The notes beneath the pieces are model-generated. The model was not told the origin of the DNA, ran no database searches, and was given only the letters and a program-made list of their open reading frames with translations. A program made the translations under genes and the position numbers. From Paramylibacter ulvae (GTDB lineage: Bacteria > Pseudomonadota > Alphaproteobacteria > Rhodobacterales > Rhodobacteraceae), in the NCBI RefSeq assembly GCF_014652655.1, contig NZ_BMZF01000003.1, positions 186,001 to 250,000 of the forward strand: DNA of 64,000 nucleotides, written 5' to 3'. Every line of letters begins with the position of its first letter. Position 1 is the stretch's first letter. Shown here piece by piece: positions 34,347 to 44,153 of the stretch.

Positions 34347-35378
34347 ATGGATGACGAAATCCTGATCCGTCAAAACGGACATATTGGCCATATCACATTG
34401 AATCGCCCAAAGGCGCTGAATGCCTTAACCCAAGGCATGGTCGATGCAATGGAACCCGCGCTTGTTGCTTGGGCCATGGATGATACGATCAAGGCTGTTG
34501 TGATTGATGCGACAGGGGACAAGGCATTTTGTGCCGGTGGTGACGTGACCCAACTTTATCATGAAAGCCGCGCTGGAAATATCGGTTTTGGTCATAAATT
34601 CTGGCGCGATGAATATCGTGTGAATGCGATGATCGCAGAATTTCCCAAACCCTATGTTGCATTGATGGATGGCATTGTGATGGGCGGTGGTGTTGGTGTC
34701 TCTGCACATGGATCGCATCGCATTGTCACCGATCGCACCATGTTTGCCATGCCCGAATGCGCCATCGGTTTGATCCCCGATGTTGGTGGCACATATTTGC
34801 TGGCAAATGCACGCGGGAGCCTTGGTGAATATCTGGGTATCACCGGTGCACGTATGAACGGTGCTGATTGCATTTATGCAGGGCAGGCCGATTTTTATGT
34901 GCCACATGAACAATTGCCCGCGTTGCTGGATGAGTTGGTGAAAACGGGCGATGTGGGCGTGATCGCAAATTTTGCCCAGTCCCCACCAAACAGTGCGCTT
35001 GCCGATCAACAATCCACAATTGATGCGGTGTTTGGTCTGCCCGATATGGCGCAAATCAATGCGGCCCTTGACGGTGATGACACCGAATGGGGCGCAAAAA
35101 CGCGCAAACAAATTTCCCACGGCGCACCATTGTCGGCGGTGATGACATTGGAATTAATCCGCGCTGCACGTGGTGGCGATATCAAATTGGCGCTTCGCAA
35201 TGAATATCGGTTTGTGTCACGCTGTGCCGAGCAAAGCGATTTCGTCGAAGGAGTGCGTGCCATGTTGATCGACAAAGACCGCAATCCAAATTGGCGTTTC
35301 AAATCCATCGCCGACATTCCCCAATCATTGATTGACGAATTGATGCAACCCGCGCCAGATGGCGACTTGAACCTATAA
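34347..35378 (+). CDS. 3-hydroxyisobutyryl-CoA hydrolase-like crotonase
   Basis: A 343-residue crotonase-superfamily protein, longer than plain hydratases. [33 protein letters not shown] near residue 60, GIVMGGGVGVSAHGSHRIVT near residue 108, and PECAIGLIPDVGGTYLLA with the catalytic glutamate-type positions of HIBCH. The long C-terminal half (from about residue 230) is also HIBCH-like. The enzyme frees 3-hydroxyisobutyrate from its CoA ester in valine breakdown. Starts immediately after the dehydrogenase stop. 3-hydroxyisobutyrate dehydrogenase, the next step, is not in the window. Confidence 0.88.
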   Translation: MDDEILIRQNGHIGHITLNRPKALNALTQGMVDAMEPALVAWAMDDTIKAVVIDATGDKAFCAGGDVTQLYHESRAGNIGFGHKFWRDEYRVNAMIAEFPKPYVALMDGIVMGGGVGVSAHGSHRIVTDRTMFAMPECAIGLIPDVGGTYLLANARGSLGEYLGITGARMNGADCIYAGQADFYVPHEQLPALLDELVKTGDVGVIANFAQSPPNSALADQQSTIDAVFGLPDMAQINAALDGDDTEWGAKTRKQISHGAPLSAVMTLELIRAARGGDIKLALRNEYRFVSRCAEQSDFVEGVRAMLIDKDRNPNWRFKSIADIPQSLIDELMQPAPDGDLNL

Positions 35379-35390
35379 GGAATCCCCCCG

Positions 35391-36161
35391 ATGCCAAATT
35401 CTATCAAAGTAACCCAAACCGGCGGCGTTGTTCTGGTTGAACTGAACCGTCCAAAGGCGCTTAATGCTTTGAACCAAGAAATCATGGAAGAGATCGTTGA
35501 AACGCTCGTCCCGCTTGATCGCGATCCATCCGTTGGCTGTTTCGTGCTCACGGGCAACGAAAAGGCATTCGCCGCAGGGGCGGATATCAAGGAAATGGGC
35601 AGCAAAACATATATGGATGTTTTCACCAATGATCTGTTTGCAGATTGGGATAAATTTGCAGCGATGCGCACGCCAAAAATCGCCGCTGTTGCGGGTTACG
35701 CGCTGGGCGGTGGCTGTGAATTGGCGATGATGTGTGACATGATTTTTGCCGCTGAATCCGCGCAATTTGGACAGCCTGAAATCAAGCTGGGCGTGATGCC
35801 GGGCATGGGTGGTTCACAACGCCTGACCAAACTGGTCGGCAAAAGCAAAGCCATGGATATGATCCTGACAGGTCGCATGATGGACGCAGTAGAGGCCGAA
35901 CGTTCAGGTCTGGCCGCACGTGTGATTGCCAATGATGAACTGATGGCCGAAACCATGAAGGCGGCCGAAACAATCGCATCCTTTGGTAAGCCAAGTGTGA
36001 TGATGGCACGCGAAACCGTGGAACGTGCATTGGAATCCAGCCTGCGCGAAGGCTTGATGTTTGAACGCCGCGTATTCCAATCCATGTTTGCCACCGAAGA
36101 TCAAAAAGAAGGCATGGCGGCATTCGCAGAGAAACGAAAAGCCGAATTCAAAGGCAAATAA
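35391..36161 (+). CDS. Enoyl-CoA hydratase
   Basis: A 256-residue crotonase. [28 protein letters not shown] near residue 62, [16 protein letters not shown] for the oxyanion hole near residue 103, and [20 protein letters not shown] carrying the catalytic glutamates. Full-length and canonical. It closes the isoleucine/valine-type set; 82 bp later the tetR-led leucine operon begins. Confidence 0.92.
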   Translation: MPNSIKVTQTGGVVLVELNRPKALNALNQEIMEEIVETLVPLDRDPSVGCFVLTGNEKAFAAGADIKEMGSKTYMDVFTNDLFADWDKFAAMRTPKIAAVAGYALGGGCELAMMCDMIFAAESAQFGQPEIKLGVMPGMGGSQRLTKLVGKSKAMDMILTGRMMDAVEAERSGLAARVIANDELMAETMKAAETIASFGKPSVMMARETVERALESSLREGLMFERRVFQSMFATEDQKEGMAAFAEKRKAEFKGK

Positions 36162-36211
36162 GCACGATCATTACCAACAGAATCCTTGATTTGCGTGCCT
36201 ATGTCTGATTA

Positions 36212-36229
36212 AATGAACGAACGTTCATT
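36212..36229 (+). promoter_or_regulatory. Perfect inverted repeat, candidate TetR operator
   Basis: AATGAACG-AA-CGTTCATT, eight-base arms with a two-base spacer, ends 14 bp before the tetR start. Such a site immediately ahead of a TetR gene usually gives autoregulation and control of the downstream operon. Confidence 0.7.
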
Positions 36230-36243
36230 AATTAAGGTTTCAC

Positions 36244-36849
36244 ATGGCACGCCCCAAGGCATCAACAGGTGTAAAAACCGCCGATCGTATTCTGGATGAA
36301 AGTCTGGCATTGATCGCACGCCTCGGTTATGCGGCCGTATCAATGCGCATGATTGCCGATGCGGTGGGGGTGAACGCATCCGCAATTTACAACCATTTTC
36401 CCACCAAACAGGCGATTTTGCATCGCCTTATGGCGGATCACATGACGGGTCTGTTGGATGCGTGGCAGGGCGAAATCACCACGGGGATGACCCCAGCAGC
36501 TACACTTGCCCATTTTGCGCGGTTTCACATTCGATACAATATCGCCCGCCCCGATCAGGTGTTCATTTCCTATATGGAACTGCGGGCATTGGAACCTGAT
36601 AATTTTGAGACCATCGAAACCCTGCGCCGCGAATATGAACAAATTCCGCGATCCATTATCGATGCGGGACAGGCCAGTGGCCAATTTGAAATTGATGATG
36701 CCCATGTCGCAACGATGGCCGTTTTGGCCAGCCTGACGGGCGTGAATACTTGGTTTAAAACAACGGGTCGCTTGTCGGCCAAAGACATTGAAAATACCTA
36801 TGCCGCATTCATTTTGCGCGCCGTGGGATGCAAGCTGGAGGAGCTGTAA
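36244..36849 (+). CDS. TetR-family regulator heading the leucine degradation operon
   Basis: A 201-residue repressor-type protein. The N-terminal helix-turn-helix is plain: MRMIADAVGVNASAIYNHFP (residues about 34-53) followed by TKQAILHRLM. The C-terminal ligand domain is all-helical. The gene is the first of the liu operon: its stop overlaps the isovaleryl-CoA dehydrogenase start by one base (TAATG). It plausibly senses a leucine-pathway acyl-CoA and controls the operon and itself through the palindrome at 36212. LiuR (MerR) and LiuQ (TetR) are the known regulators of such operons; whether this is LiuQ is not decidable here. Confidence 0.85.
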   Translation: MARPKASTGVKTADRILDESLALIARLGYAAVSMRMIADAVGVNASAIYNHFPTKQAILHRLMADHMTGLLDAWQGEITTGMTPAATLAHFARFHIRYNIARPDQVFISYMELRALEPDNFETIETLRREYEQIPRSIIDAGQASGQFEIDDAHVATMAVLASLTGVNTWFKTTGRLSAKDIENTYAAFILRAVGCKLEEL

Positions 36850-38012
36850 TGTTTAACGCATCTATGAAATTCGACCTTGGTGAAGACGTCAACGCATTGC
36901 GCGAAACGATGCATCGTTTCGCACAGGATCGCATCAAGCCATTGGCGGAAAAAACCGATGTGGCCAATGAATTTCCAGCCGAGCTTTGGGCGGAAATGGG
37001 TGAAATGGGGATGCATGGCATTACCGTTCCCGTCGAATTTGGTGGCGTTGAAATGGGATACCTTGCCCATGTTGTCGCGGTGGAAGAGGTCGCACGTGCA
37101 TCCGCATCTGTGTCGCTTTCATATGGTGCTCATTCCAACCTTTGCGTTAATCAAATCAATCTGAACGGCACTCCAGAGCAGAAACAAAAATACCTGCCAG
37201 ATTTGATTGCAGGCACTCGCGTTGGCGCACTTGCAATGTCAGAGGCCGGTGCGGGTTCCGATGTTGTTGGTATGCAGCTTAAGGCGGAAAAAAAGAATGG
37301 GTATTACACATTAAACGGCACGAAATTTTGGATCACAAACGGGGGCGAGGCGAACACATTGGTAGTTTACGCCAAAACCGACCCCGAAGCTGGTTCCAAA
37401 GGCATGACCGCATTTTTGATCGAACAAGACATGCATGGTTTCAGCCAATCCAAACATTTTGATAAATTGGGTATGCGCGGATCAAACACCGTGGAATTGG
37501 TCTTTGAAAACGTCGAAGTACCGTTTGAAAATATCCTTGGCGAAGAAGGCAAGGGCGTGAACGTTTTGATGTCTGGCCTTGATTACGAACGCGTTGTTCT
37601 TTCTGGCATTGGCCTTGGCATTATGGCGGCCTGTCTGGATGAGGTCATGCCATATATGGTGGAACGCAAACAGTTTGGAAAACCAATTGGTTCGTTCCAA
37701 CTGATGCAGGGTAAAATTGCGGATATGTATACCAAAATGAATTCCGCGCGCGCCTATGTCTACGAGGTCGCCAAGGCCTGTGATCGTGGCGAAGTTACCC
37801 GCCAAGACGCCGCCGCATGTGTGCTTTACGCGTCAGAAGAGGCAATGACAGTCGCCCATCAGGCCGTACAGGCAATGGGTGGCACTGGGTTTATGAACGA
37901 AAGCGTGGTATCACGCCTGTTCCGCGATGCTAAACTAATGGAAATCGGTGCGGGCACATCGGAAATTCGCCGTATGTTGATCGGGCGCGAATTGATGGCG
38001 GCGATGGCATAA
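36849..38012 (+). CDS. Isovaleryl-CoA dehydrogenase
   Basis: A 387-residue acyl-CoA dehydrogenase that oxidises isovaleryl-CoA to 3-methylcrotonyl-CoA. The subfamily is diagnosed by the catalytic base: glutamate lies in [17 protein letters not shown] near residue 246, while the usual C-terminal position reads [11 protein letters not shown], with glycine in place of glutamate, as in known isovaleryl enzymes. FAD motifs [15 protein letters not shown] and FWITNGG are intact. Overlaps tetR by TAATG and the next gene likewise. Confidence 0.95.
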   Translation: MFNASMKFDLGEDVNALRETMHRFAQDRIKPLAEKTDVANEFPAELWAEMGEMGMHGITVPVEFGGVEMGYLAHVVAVEEVARASASVSLSYGAHSNLCVNQINLNGTPEQKQKYLPDLIAGTRVGALAMSEAGAGSDVVGMQLKAEKKNGYYTLNGTKFWITNGGEANTLVVYAKTDPEAGSKGMTAFLIEQDMHGFSQSKHFDKLGMRGSNTVELVFENVEVPFENILGEEGKGVNVLMSGLDYERVVLSGIGLGIMAACLDEVMPYMVERKQFGKPIGSFQLMQGKIADMYTKMNSARAYVYEVAKACDRGEVTRQDAAACVLYASEEAMTVAHQAVQAMGGTGFMNESVVSRLFRDAKLMEIGAGTSEIRRMLIGRELMAAMA

Positions 38013-39619
38013 TGGCCGTTCTTCGCTCGCAAATTTCACCAAATTCCGAAAGCTTTGCCGCCAACACGGCCGCACATTTATCGGCGATGGGTGGCATTGA
38101 AACCGCGGCCAACACCGCAATGGCAGGGGGCGGCGATGGCCCACGCGAACGCCATTTATCGCGTGGCAAAATGTTGCCCCGTGACCGCGTACAAGGCTTG
38201 CTTGATCCAGGTTCCCCGTTTCTTGAGGTGGGGATGTTTGCCGCCAACGGTTTGTACGATGGCGCATGTCCATCGGCGGGAATGATTGCGGGTATTGGGC
38301 GTGTGTCTGGGCGCGATGTGATGGTGATTTGCAATGATGCCACCGTGAAAGGTGGCACATATTTCCCCATGTCGGTGAAAAAACACCTCCGCGCCCAAGA
38401 AATCGCACAGCAAAACAATCTTCCTTGCGTTTATCTGGTCGATAGTGGCGGTGCAAACCTGCCAAACCAAGACGAAGTTTTCGCCGATCGCGATCATTTT
38501 GGCCGTATCTTTTTCAATCAGGCGAATATGTCCGCAATGGGTATTCCCCAAATCGCGGTGGTGATGGGGTCATGCACGGCAGGGGGCGCATATGTGCCCG
38601 CCATGTCTGATGTTACGATCATTGTGCGCGAACAGGGCACGATTTTCCTTGCAGGCCCGCCATTGGTCAAGGCCGCGACGGGCGAGGTTGTTTCGGCGGA
38701 AAACCTTGGCGGTGGTGATGTCCACACCCGCCTGTCGGGTGTTGCGGATTATTTGGCCGATGATGATGCACATGCGCTTGCATTGGCACGCCAAGCGGTT
38801 GGAAACCTTAACCGTCCCAAAAATTCAAATATCGAATTTCAAACACCAGAAGACCCGCTTTATGATCCATCCGAAATCCTTGGTGTGGTGCCAGCGGATC
38901 TTAAAACCCCCTATGATATCCGCGAGGTGATCGCACGTCTGGTGGACGGAAGCCGCTTTGATGAATTCAAGGCGCGATATGGCACAACGCTTGTCTGTGG
39001 TTTTGCCCATGTCAAAGGCATGCCCGTTGGCATTATCGCCAATAACGGTGTTTTATTTTCTGAATCCGCGCTTAAGGGCGCGCATTTTGTGCAATTGTGC
39101 AGCCAGCGCAAAATCCCATTGGTGTTTTTGCAAAATATCACGGGGTTTATGGTTGGTGAAAAATACGAAACAGGTGGCATTGCCAAGGATGGTGCGAAAC
39201 TTGTCACAGCCGTTGCCACAACCAATGTGCCTAAAATCACCATGCTGGTGGGCGGATCATTTGGTGCGGGAAATTATGGCATGTGTGGTCGCGCCTATTC
39301 TCCGCGATTTTTGTGGACATGGCCAAATTCACGGATTTCCGTGATGGGTGGCGAACAGGCGGCAGGGGTGCTTGGCACCGTGCGCCGCGATGCGATTGAA
39401 CGCAAAGGTGGCACATGGTCAGCGGAAGAAGAAGCCGCATTCAAACAGCCCACCATTGATATGTTCGAAGAACAATCGCACCCGCTCTATGCCTCTGCAC
39501 GGCTCTGGGATGATGGGATCATTGATCCGCGCCATTCGCGTGATGTGCTTGCGTTGTCGCTATCTGCGGCATTGAACCAACCAATCGAGGACACGCAGTT
39601 TGGCGTGTTCCGCATGTAA
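38012..39619 (+). CDS. Methylcrotonyl-CoA carboxylase, carboxyltransferase (beta) subunit
   Basis: A 535-residue subunit with the acetyl-CoA carboxylase carboxyltransferase fold. [20 protein letters not shown] near residue 54, [20 protein letters not shown] near residue 145, [19 protein letters not shown], the C-terminal oxyanion segment [15 protein letters not shown] near residue 375, and [20 protein letters not shown] are all typical of the MCC beta chain rather than the propionyl enzyme. Transfers CO2 from biotin to 3-methylcrotonyl-CoA. TAATG overlap with the dehydrogenase. Confidence 0.95.
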   Translation: MAVLRSQISPNSESFAANTAAHLSAMGGIETAANTAMAGGGDGPRERHLSRGKMLPRDRVQGLLDPGSPFLEVGMFAANGLYDGACPSAGMIAGIGRVSGRDVMVICNDATVKGGTYFPMSVKKHLRAQEIAQQNNLPCVYLVDSGGANLPNQDEVFADRDHFGRIFFNQANMSAMGIPQIAVVMGSCTAGGAYVPAMSDVTIIVREQGTIFLAGPPLVKAATGEVVSAENLGGGDVHTRLSGVADYLADDDAHALALARQAVGNLNRPKNSNIEFQTPEDPLYDPSEILGVVPADLKTPYDIREVIARLVDGSRFDEFKARYGTTLVCGFAHVKGMPVGIIANNGVLFSESALKGAHFVQLCSQRKIPLVFLQNITGFMVGEKYETGGIAKDGAKLVTAVATTNVPKITMLVGGSFGAGNYGMCGRAYSPRFLWTWPNSRISVMGGEQAAGVLGTVRRDAIERKGGTWSAEEEAAFKQPTIDMFEEQSHPLYASARLWDDGIIDPRHSRDVLALSLSAALNQPIEDTQFGVFRM

Positions 39620-39629
39620 GGGGATCGCG

Positions 39630-41633
39630 ATGTTTGATAAAATTCTGATTGCAAACCGCGGCGAAATTGCATGCCGCGTGATTGAAACCGCACGTCGTTT
39701 GGGTGTGCAAACCGTGGCCGTTTATTCCGATGCGGATGCGCATTCCAAACATGTGGCGCTGGCCGATCAGGCGGTGCACATCGGCCCACCTGCGGTGAAT
39801 GAAAGCTATCTTTTGGGTGATCGCATTATAGCGGCGGCCTTAAAAACCGGCGCACAGGCCATTCATCCGGGATATGGGTTTTTATCCGAAAATCCCGATT
39901 TTGTTGATGCGGTTGTTGCAGCAGGGCTTAAATTTATCGGGCCATCTGCGGATGCGATTCGTGCGATGGGGCTGAAAGATGCGGCGAAAAACCTGATGCA
40001 AAAATCGGGCGTTCCTGTTGTGCCCGGTTATCACGGGGAAAGCCAAGATTTGGAATTACTGCAATCCGAGGCCGAGAAAATCGGATACCCCGTGTTGATC
40101 AAAGCGCGCGCAGGGGGCGGTGGCAAAGGCATGCGTTTGGTTGAAAACGCCGCTGATTTTTCCGCCGCACTTGATTCCGCACAGCGCGAAGCGTCAGCAA
40201 GCTTTGGCGATCCGATCTGTATGGTTGAAAAATACATCACATCACCGCGCCACATCGAAATTCAGGTGTTTGGCGATGAACATGGCAATGTGATCCACCT
40301 GTTTGAACGCGATTGTTCGCTGCAACGTCGCCATCAAAAGGTAATCGAAGAAGCCCCCGCACCCGACATGCCCGCCGATGTGCGCGCCGCCATGGGACAG
40401 GCGGCAATCGATGCGGCCAAGGCGGTGAACTATGTTGGCGCTGGCACAGTAGAGTTTATCGTTGATGGTGGCGATGGTTTGCGCACCGATGGGTTCTGGT
40501 TCATGGAAATGAACACCCGATTACAAGTGGAACACCCCGTATCCGAAGCGATCACAGGGCTTGATTTTGTTGAACTCCAACTGCGCGTCGCCGCTGGCGA
40601 AGAATTGCCCGTGAAACAGGATGATCTGCGCATCAACGGTTGGTCGTTCGAGGCACGCGTCTACGCCGAAGACGTGCCAAAGGGTTTCTTGCCATCAACA
40701 GGCACATTGCATCATTTGCAATTCCCAACAGGATCACAATTCGCACTTGGGTCAACACGCATTGACAGCGGTGTACGCATGGGCGATGCCATCAGCCCCT
40801 ATTACGACCCGATGATCGCAAAGGTTATCGTACACGGCCCAACCCGCGCCGCCGCACTTGGACAATTGCGCGCAGCCCTTGCCGATACGCATATCGCAGG
40901 GTCTGTGACCAATATCGGTTTCCTATCGGCCCTTGCCGCCCATGATGGGGTTGGCGCAGGACAAGTGGACACAGGATTGATCGCACGCGATATTGATGCG
41001 CTGACCGATATGGGAACCGCGCCCGCTGAATTGATCGGTTTTGCCGCTGTGGCATCTTTGGGGCTACTGGACGGCGCACAATCACATGATCCATTCGCCG
41101 CAAAATCAGGATTTCGCGCATGGGGTGTTGCCAATCCCGTGGCGATATTGCTGATGGGTGATGACACATTGCAATGCCATGTGGAAATTTTGGGGCATGA
41201 TCAGTTTAAAATCACCCAAGGTGATGTTGAATCAAGGCTGCACATTCAAGCAGGGCAAAACGGTGATTTCACCCTGTTACATGACGGTGTGACCAGCATC
41301 GTATCGCTCTATCAAGGTGACAACGCGATCAGCGTTTTTGCTAATGCGCAAACGCTCCATTTCACACGCCCAGACCCATTACTCGGCAGCAGTGACGCCG
41401 CCGATGGTGGTGATGGGATCATCGCCCCCATGCCCGGATTGGTGAAATTGTTGAACGCGCATGCGGGGCAATCCGTGTCCAAGGGCGATGTTTTGATCAT
41501 GCTGGAAGCAATGAAAATGGAACACAGCCTAACCGCGCCGCGTGATGGTATCATTGCAGAGGTTTTGACAGATGTCGGTGATCAGGTGTTGGATGGCGCG
41601 ATGTTATTGCAACTTGAACCCGTCGATATCTAA
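39630..41633 (+). CDS. Methylcrotonyl-CoA carboxylase, biotin (alpha) subunit
   Basis: A 667-residue protein: biotin carboxylase part (FDKILIANRGEIACRVI, GYGFLSENPDF, KARAGGGGKGMRLV ATP-binding loop, EMNTRLQVEHPVSEAITGLD) in residues 1-450, a linker region, and a biotinyl domain at the end with the target lysine in MLEAMKMEHSL near residue 628. Start chosen at 39630 (GGGGATCGCG upstream); the open frame from 39600 lies inside the beta gene. Its stop overlaps the next start by TAATG. Confidence 0.95.
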   Translation: MFDKILIANRGEIACRVIETARRLGVQTVAVYSDADAHSKHVALADQAVHIGPPAVNESYLLGDRIIAAALKTGAQAIHPGYGFLSENPDFVDAVVAAGLKFIGPSADAIRAMGLKDAAKNLMQKSGVPVVPGYHGESQDLELLQSEAEKIGYPVLIKARAGGGGKGMRLVENAADFSAALDSAQREASASFGDPICMVEKYITSPRHIEIQVFGDEHGNVIHLFERDCSLQRRHQKVIEEAPAPDMPADVRAAMGQAAIDAAKAVNYVGAGTVEFIVDGGDGLRTDGFWFMEMNTRLQVEHPVSEAITGLDFVELQLRVAAGEELPVKQDDLRINGWSFEARVYAEDVPKGFLPSTGTLHHLQFPTGSQFALGSTRIDSGVRMGDAISPYYDPMIAKVIVHGPTRAAALGQLRAALADTHIAGSVTNIGFLSALAAHDGVGAGQVDTGLIARDIDALTDMGTAPAELIGFAAVASLGLLDGAQSHDPFAAKSGFRAWGVANPVAILLMGDDTLQCHVEILGHDQFKITQGDVESRLHIQAGQNGDFTLLHDGVTSIVSLYQGDNAISVFANAQTLHFTRPDPLLGSSDAADGGDGIIAPMPGLVKLLNAHAGQSVSKGDVLIMLEAMKMEHSLTAPRDGIIAEVLTDVGDQVLDGAMLLQLEPVDI

Positions 41634-43306
41634 TGCTGCCCATCGTCAACAGCTTTGATGCGCTGAATGCGGAATTCGCATGGGATATCCCCGAATTTTA
41701 TAATATCGGCGTTGATATCTGTGATCGCTGGGCGGATCGCGACCCTGATCGTATTGCCATTATCGATGTGAAATCATCGGGCAAGGGGGTGCGACACAGC
41801 TTTGCCAATTTGCGCGATCAATCCAATCGGCTGGCCCATGCGCTGTCCCGTTTGGGGATCGGCAAATCGGGCGCATTTGGTGATCGCGTTGGGGTGTTAT
41901 TGCCCCAATGCGTTGAAACCGCATTATCCCATATCGCATTGTCAAAAATGGGTTGTATCAGCATTCCATTGTTCACATTGTTTGAACGGCTTGCATTGCT
42001 GCATCGCCTGCGCGATGCAGGTGCGGTTGCAGTTATCACGGATGCAACAGGGGCTGCAAAAATCGCCAGCCTGCGCAATGAATTACCGGAACTGCGCCAT
42101 GTGATTTGCATTGATAATGGTGTGGATGACACGCATCATTTCGATACGCTCATCGCGGATGAAAGCATTGATTTCACGCCCAACAAAACCCGCGCTGATG
42201 ATCCGGCATTGTTGATCTACACCTCTGGCACCACGGGCAATCCCAAGGGTGCGTTGCATGCACACCGCGTGTTGCTGGGCCATTTGCCAGGGGTCGAGAC
42301 CAGCCATAATTTCATTGGTGATCAGGGCGATGTGTTCTGGACACCCGCTGATTGGGCGTGGATTGGTGGATTGCTTGATGTGATGATGCCAGCATTGCAT
42401 CATGGTGCGAGCGTGATCGCCCATCGATTTGAAAAATTCGACGGGATCGGGGCGTTTGAATTGATGCGCAAACACGGTGTTACCAATTCTTTCCTACCGC
42501 CAACCGCGTTGAAAATGATGCGAAAACTCGAAAACCCAGAACGATACGCATTGAATTTACGCGCGGTGGCCAGCGGGGGTGAATCGCTAGGCGCGGATTT
42601 GCTTGAATGGGGCAATCGCGCGTTTGGCGTGGCGATCAACGAATTTTACGGCCAGACCGAATGCAATATGATTGTGTCATCCTGTGCGGGGCTGGAACCC
42701 GTTGCGGCGGGGATCATGGGGCGCGGTGTTGTTGGGCATAATGTTGCGATCATTAATGAAACCACGGGCGCAAAGTTACCAGCCGATACCGAGGGCGCAA
42801 TTGGCGTGAAATCCCCCGATCCTGTGATGTTTCTGGGGTATTGGAACAATGAAACCGCAACAGCGGAAAAATTTGTAAGCGGCGCGGATGGCAAATGGTT
42901 ATTGACGGGGGACCGTGGATTGCAAACCCCATCGGGGCATTTCCAATTCATCGGGCGCGATGATGATGTGATCAGCTCGGCTGGATATCGCATTGGCCCC
43001 GCTGAAATCGAGGATTGCATCACAACGCATAAGGCCGTTCAATTCGCAGGCGTCGTTGGCAAACCTGATGCAACGCGGGGCAGCGTGATCGCCGCCTATG
43101 TGACTTTAATCGCGGGTTTCGAACCCAACGATGAATTGGCAGGTGACATTGCCGGTCATGTGAAATCACAGCTTGCCGCATATGAATACCCGCGCGTGGT
43201 AAGGTTTTTGGATGAAATGCCAATGACGACCACAGGCAAAATCATTCGCCACGAATTACGCGCATTGGCCAAGGCAGAGGCCGCATCGGAGGAACAAAAT
43301 GGCTGA
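41633..43306 (+). CDS. Acyl-CoA synthetase within the leucine operon
   Basis: A 557-residue adenylate-forming ligase. P-loop LLIYTSGTTGNPKGALHAHR near residue 195, FYGQTECNMIVSSCAG, LTGDRGLQTPSGHFQFIGRDDDVI hinge, and C-terminal lysine TTTGKIIRHELR. The sequence style is that of medium-chain (ACSM-like) acyl-CoA synthetases. Its place between MCC and HMG-CoA lyase suggests activation of a pathway acid such as isovalerate, 3-methylcrotonate or acetoacetate. Overlaps both neighbours (TAATG upstream, 8 bp downstream). Confidence 0.88.
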   Translation: MLPIVNSFDALNAEFAWDIPEFYNIGVDICDRWADRDPDRIAIIDVKSSGKGVRHSFANLRDQSNRLAHALSRLGIGKSGAFGDRVGVLLPQCVETALSHIALSKMGCISIPLFTLFERLALLHRLRDAGAVAVITDATGAAKIASLRNELPELRHVICIDNGVDDTHHFDTLIADESIDFTPNKTRADDPALLIYTSGTTGNPKGALHAHRVLLGHLPGVETSHNFIGDQGDVFWTPADWAWIGGLLDVMMPALHHGASVIAHRFEKFDGIGAFELMRKHGVTNSFLPPTALKMMRKLENPERYALNLRAVASGGESLGADLLEWGNRAFGVAINEFYGQTECNMIVSSCAGLEPVAAGIMGRGVVGHNVAIINETTGAKLPADTEGAIGVKSPDPVMFLGYWNNETATAEKFVSGADGKWLLTGDRGLQTPSGHFQFIGRDDDVISSAGYRIGPAEIEDCITTHKAVQFAGVVGKPDATRGSVIAAYVTLIAGFEPNDELAGDIAGHVKSQLAAYEYPRVVRFLDEMPMTTTGKIIRHELRALAKAEAASEEQNG

Positions 43307-44153
43307 ACATGTGACATTATTTGAAATGGGGCCACGCGATGGGTTGCAAAATGAATCCGTGCAAATCCCGAAAGCGCAAAAAATCGCACTGGTTGATGGC
43401 CTGTCCGATTGCGGCCTGCAAAAGATAGAGGTCAGCAGCTTTGTCAGCCCCAAATGGGTGCCACAAATGGCCGATGCAGCGGATGTATTCGCGGGGATCA
43501 GGCGGCGCGATGGTGTATCTTACGCAGCACTCACGCCCAATATGCGCGGATATGATGGTGCGATTGCGGCGCGCGCCGATGAAATCGCGATTTTCGCCTC
43601 CGCATCAGAAGGGTTCAGCCAGAAAAACATCAACTGTTCCATTGACGAAAGCTTTGATCGTTTTGCCCCGATTATCGCGGCGGCAAAATCGGCGGGGATA
43701 CCTGTGCGTGGTTATGTGTCTTGTGTGATAAAATGCCCTTATGATGGCGATGTTGCACCATCGGCGGTGGCGGATGTGGCGGCGCGATTGTTCGCCGTTG
43801 GTTGTTATGAAATCAGCCTTGGCGACACCATTGGTGCGGGCACACCCGATACGATTGATGCGATGTTATCGTCCGTGTTGGCGGCGGTTCCTGCGGATAA
43901 ACTGGCTGGGCATTATCACGATACAAACGGGCGGGCGCTGGACAATATTTCAACCAGCCTTGATCGGGGGTTGCGCACATTTGACGCCGCCGTTGGCGGA
44001 TTGGGCGGTTGCCCATATGCACCGGGTGCGGCGGGGAATGTGGCATCTGAATCTGTGGTGCAATTATTGCATGATCGTGGGTTTGAAACGGGCATTGATC
44101 TGGAAAAATTGCGCGCCATGGGCGCATTCGCAAAATCATTAAGGACAGCATGA
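43299..44153 (+). CDS. Hydroxymethylglutaryl-CoA lyase
   Basis: A 284-residue TIM-barrel enzyme that splits HMG-CoA into acetoacetate and acetyl-CoA, the last step of leucine degradation. EMGPRDGLQNESVQIP with the metal-binding aspartate, VSSFVSPKWVPQMADA, YVSCVIKCPYDGDV, GHYHDTNGRALDN with metal histidines, and the signature AVGGLGGCPYAPGAAGN with the catalytic cysteine near residue 233. Family length is normal. Confidence 0.96.
   Translation: MAEHVTLFEMGPRDGLQNESVQIPKAQKIALVDGLSDCGLQKIEVSSFVSPKWVPQMADAADVFAGIRRRDGVSYAALTPNMRGYDGAIAARADEIAIFASASEGFSQKNINCSIDESFDRFAPIIAAAKSAGIPVRGYVSCVIKCPYDGDVAPSAVADVAARLFAVGCYEISLGDTIGAGTPDTIDAMLSSVLAAVPADKLAGHYHDTNGRALDNISTSLDRGLRTFDAAVGGLGGCPYAPGAAGNVASESVVQLLHDRGFETGIDLEKLRAMGAFAKSLRTA

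Noticed and set aside
34425-35120. Minus-strand open frame (231 codons) opposite the HIBCH-like gene
   Set aside because: Antisense to a clear crotonase, with no Shine-Dalgarno site and no recognisable motif.
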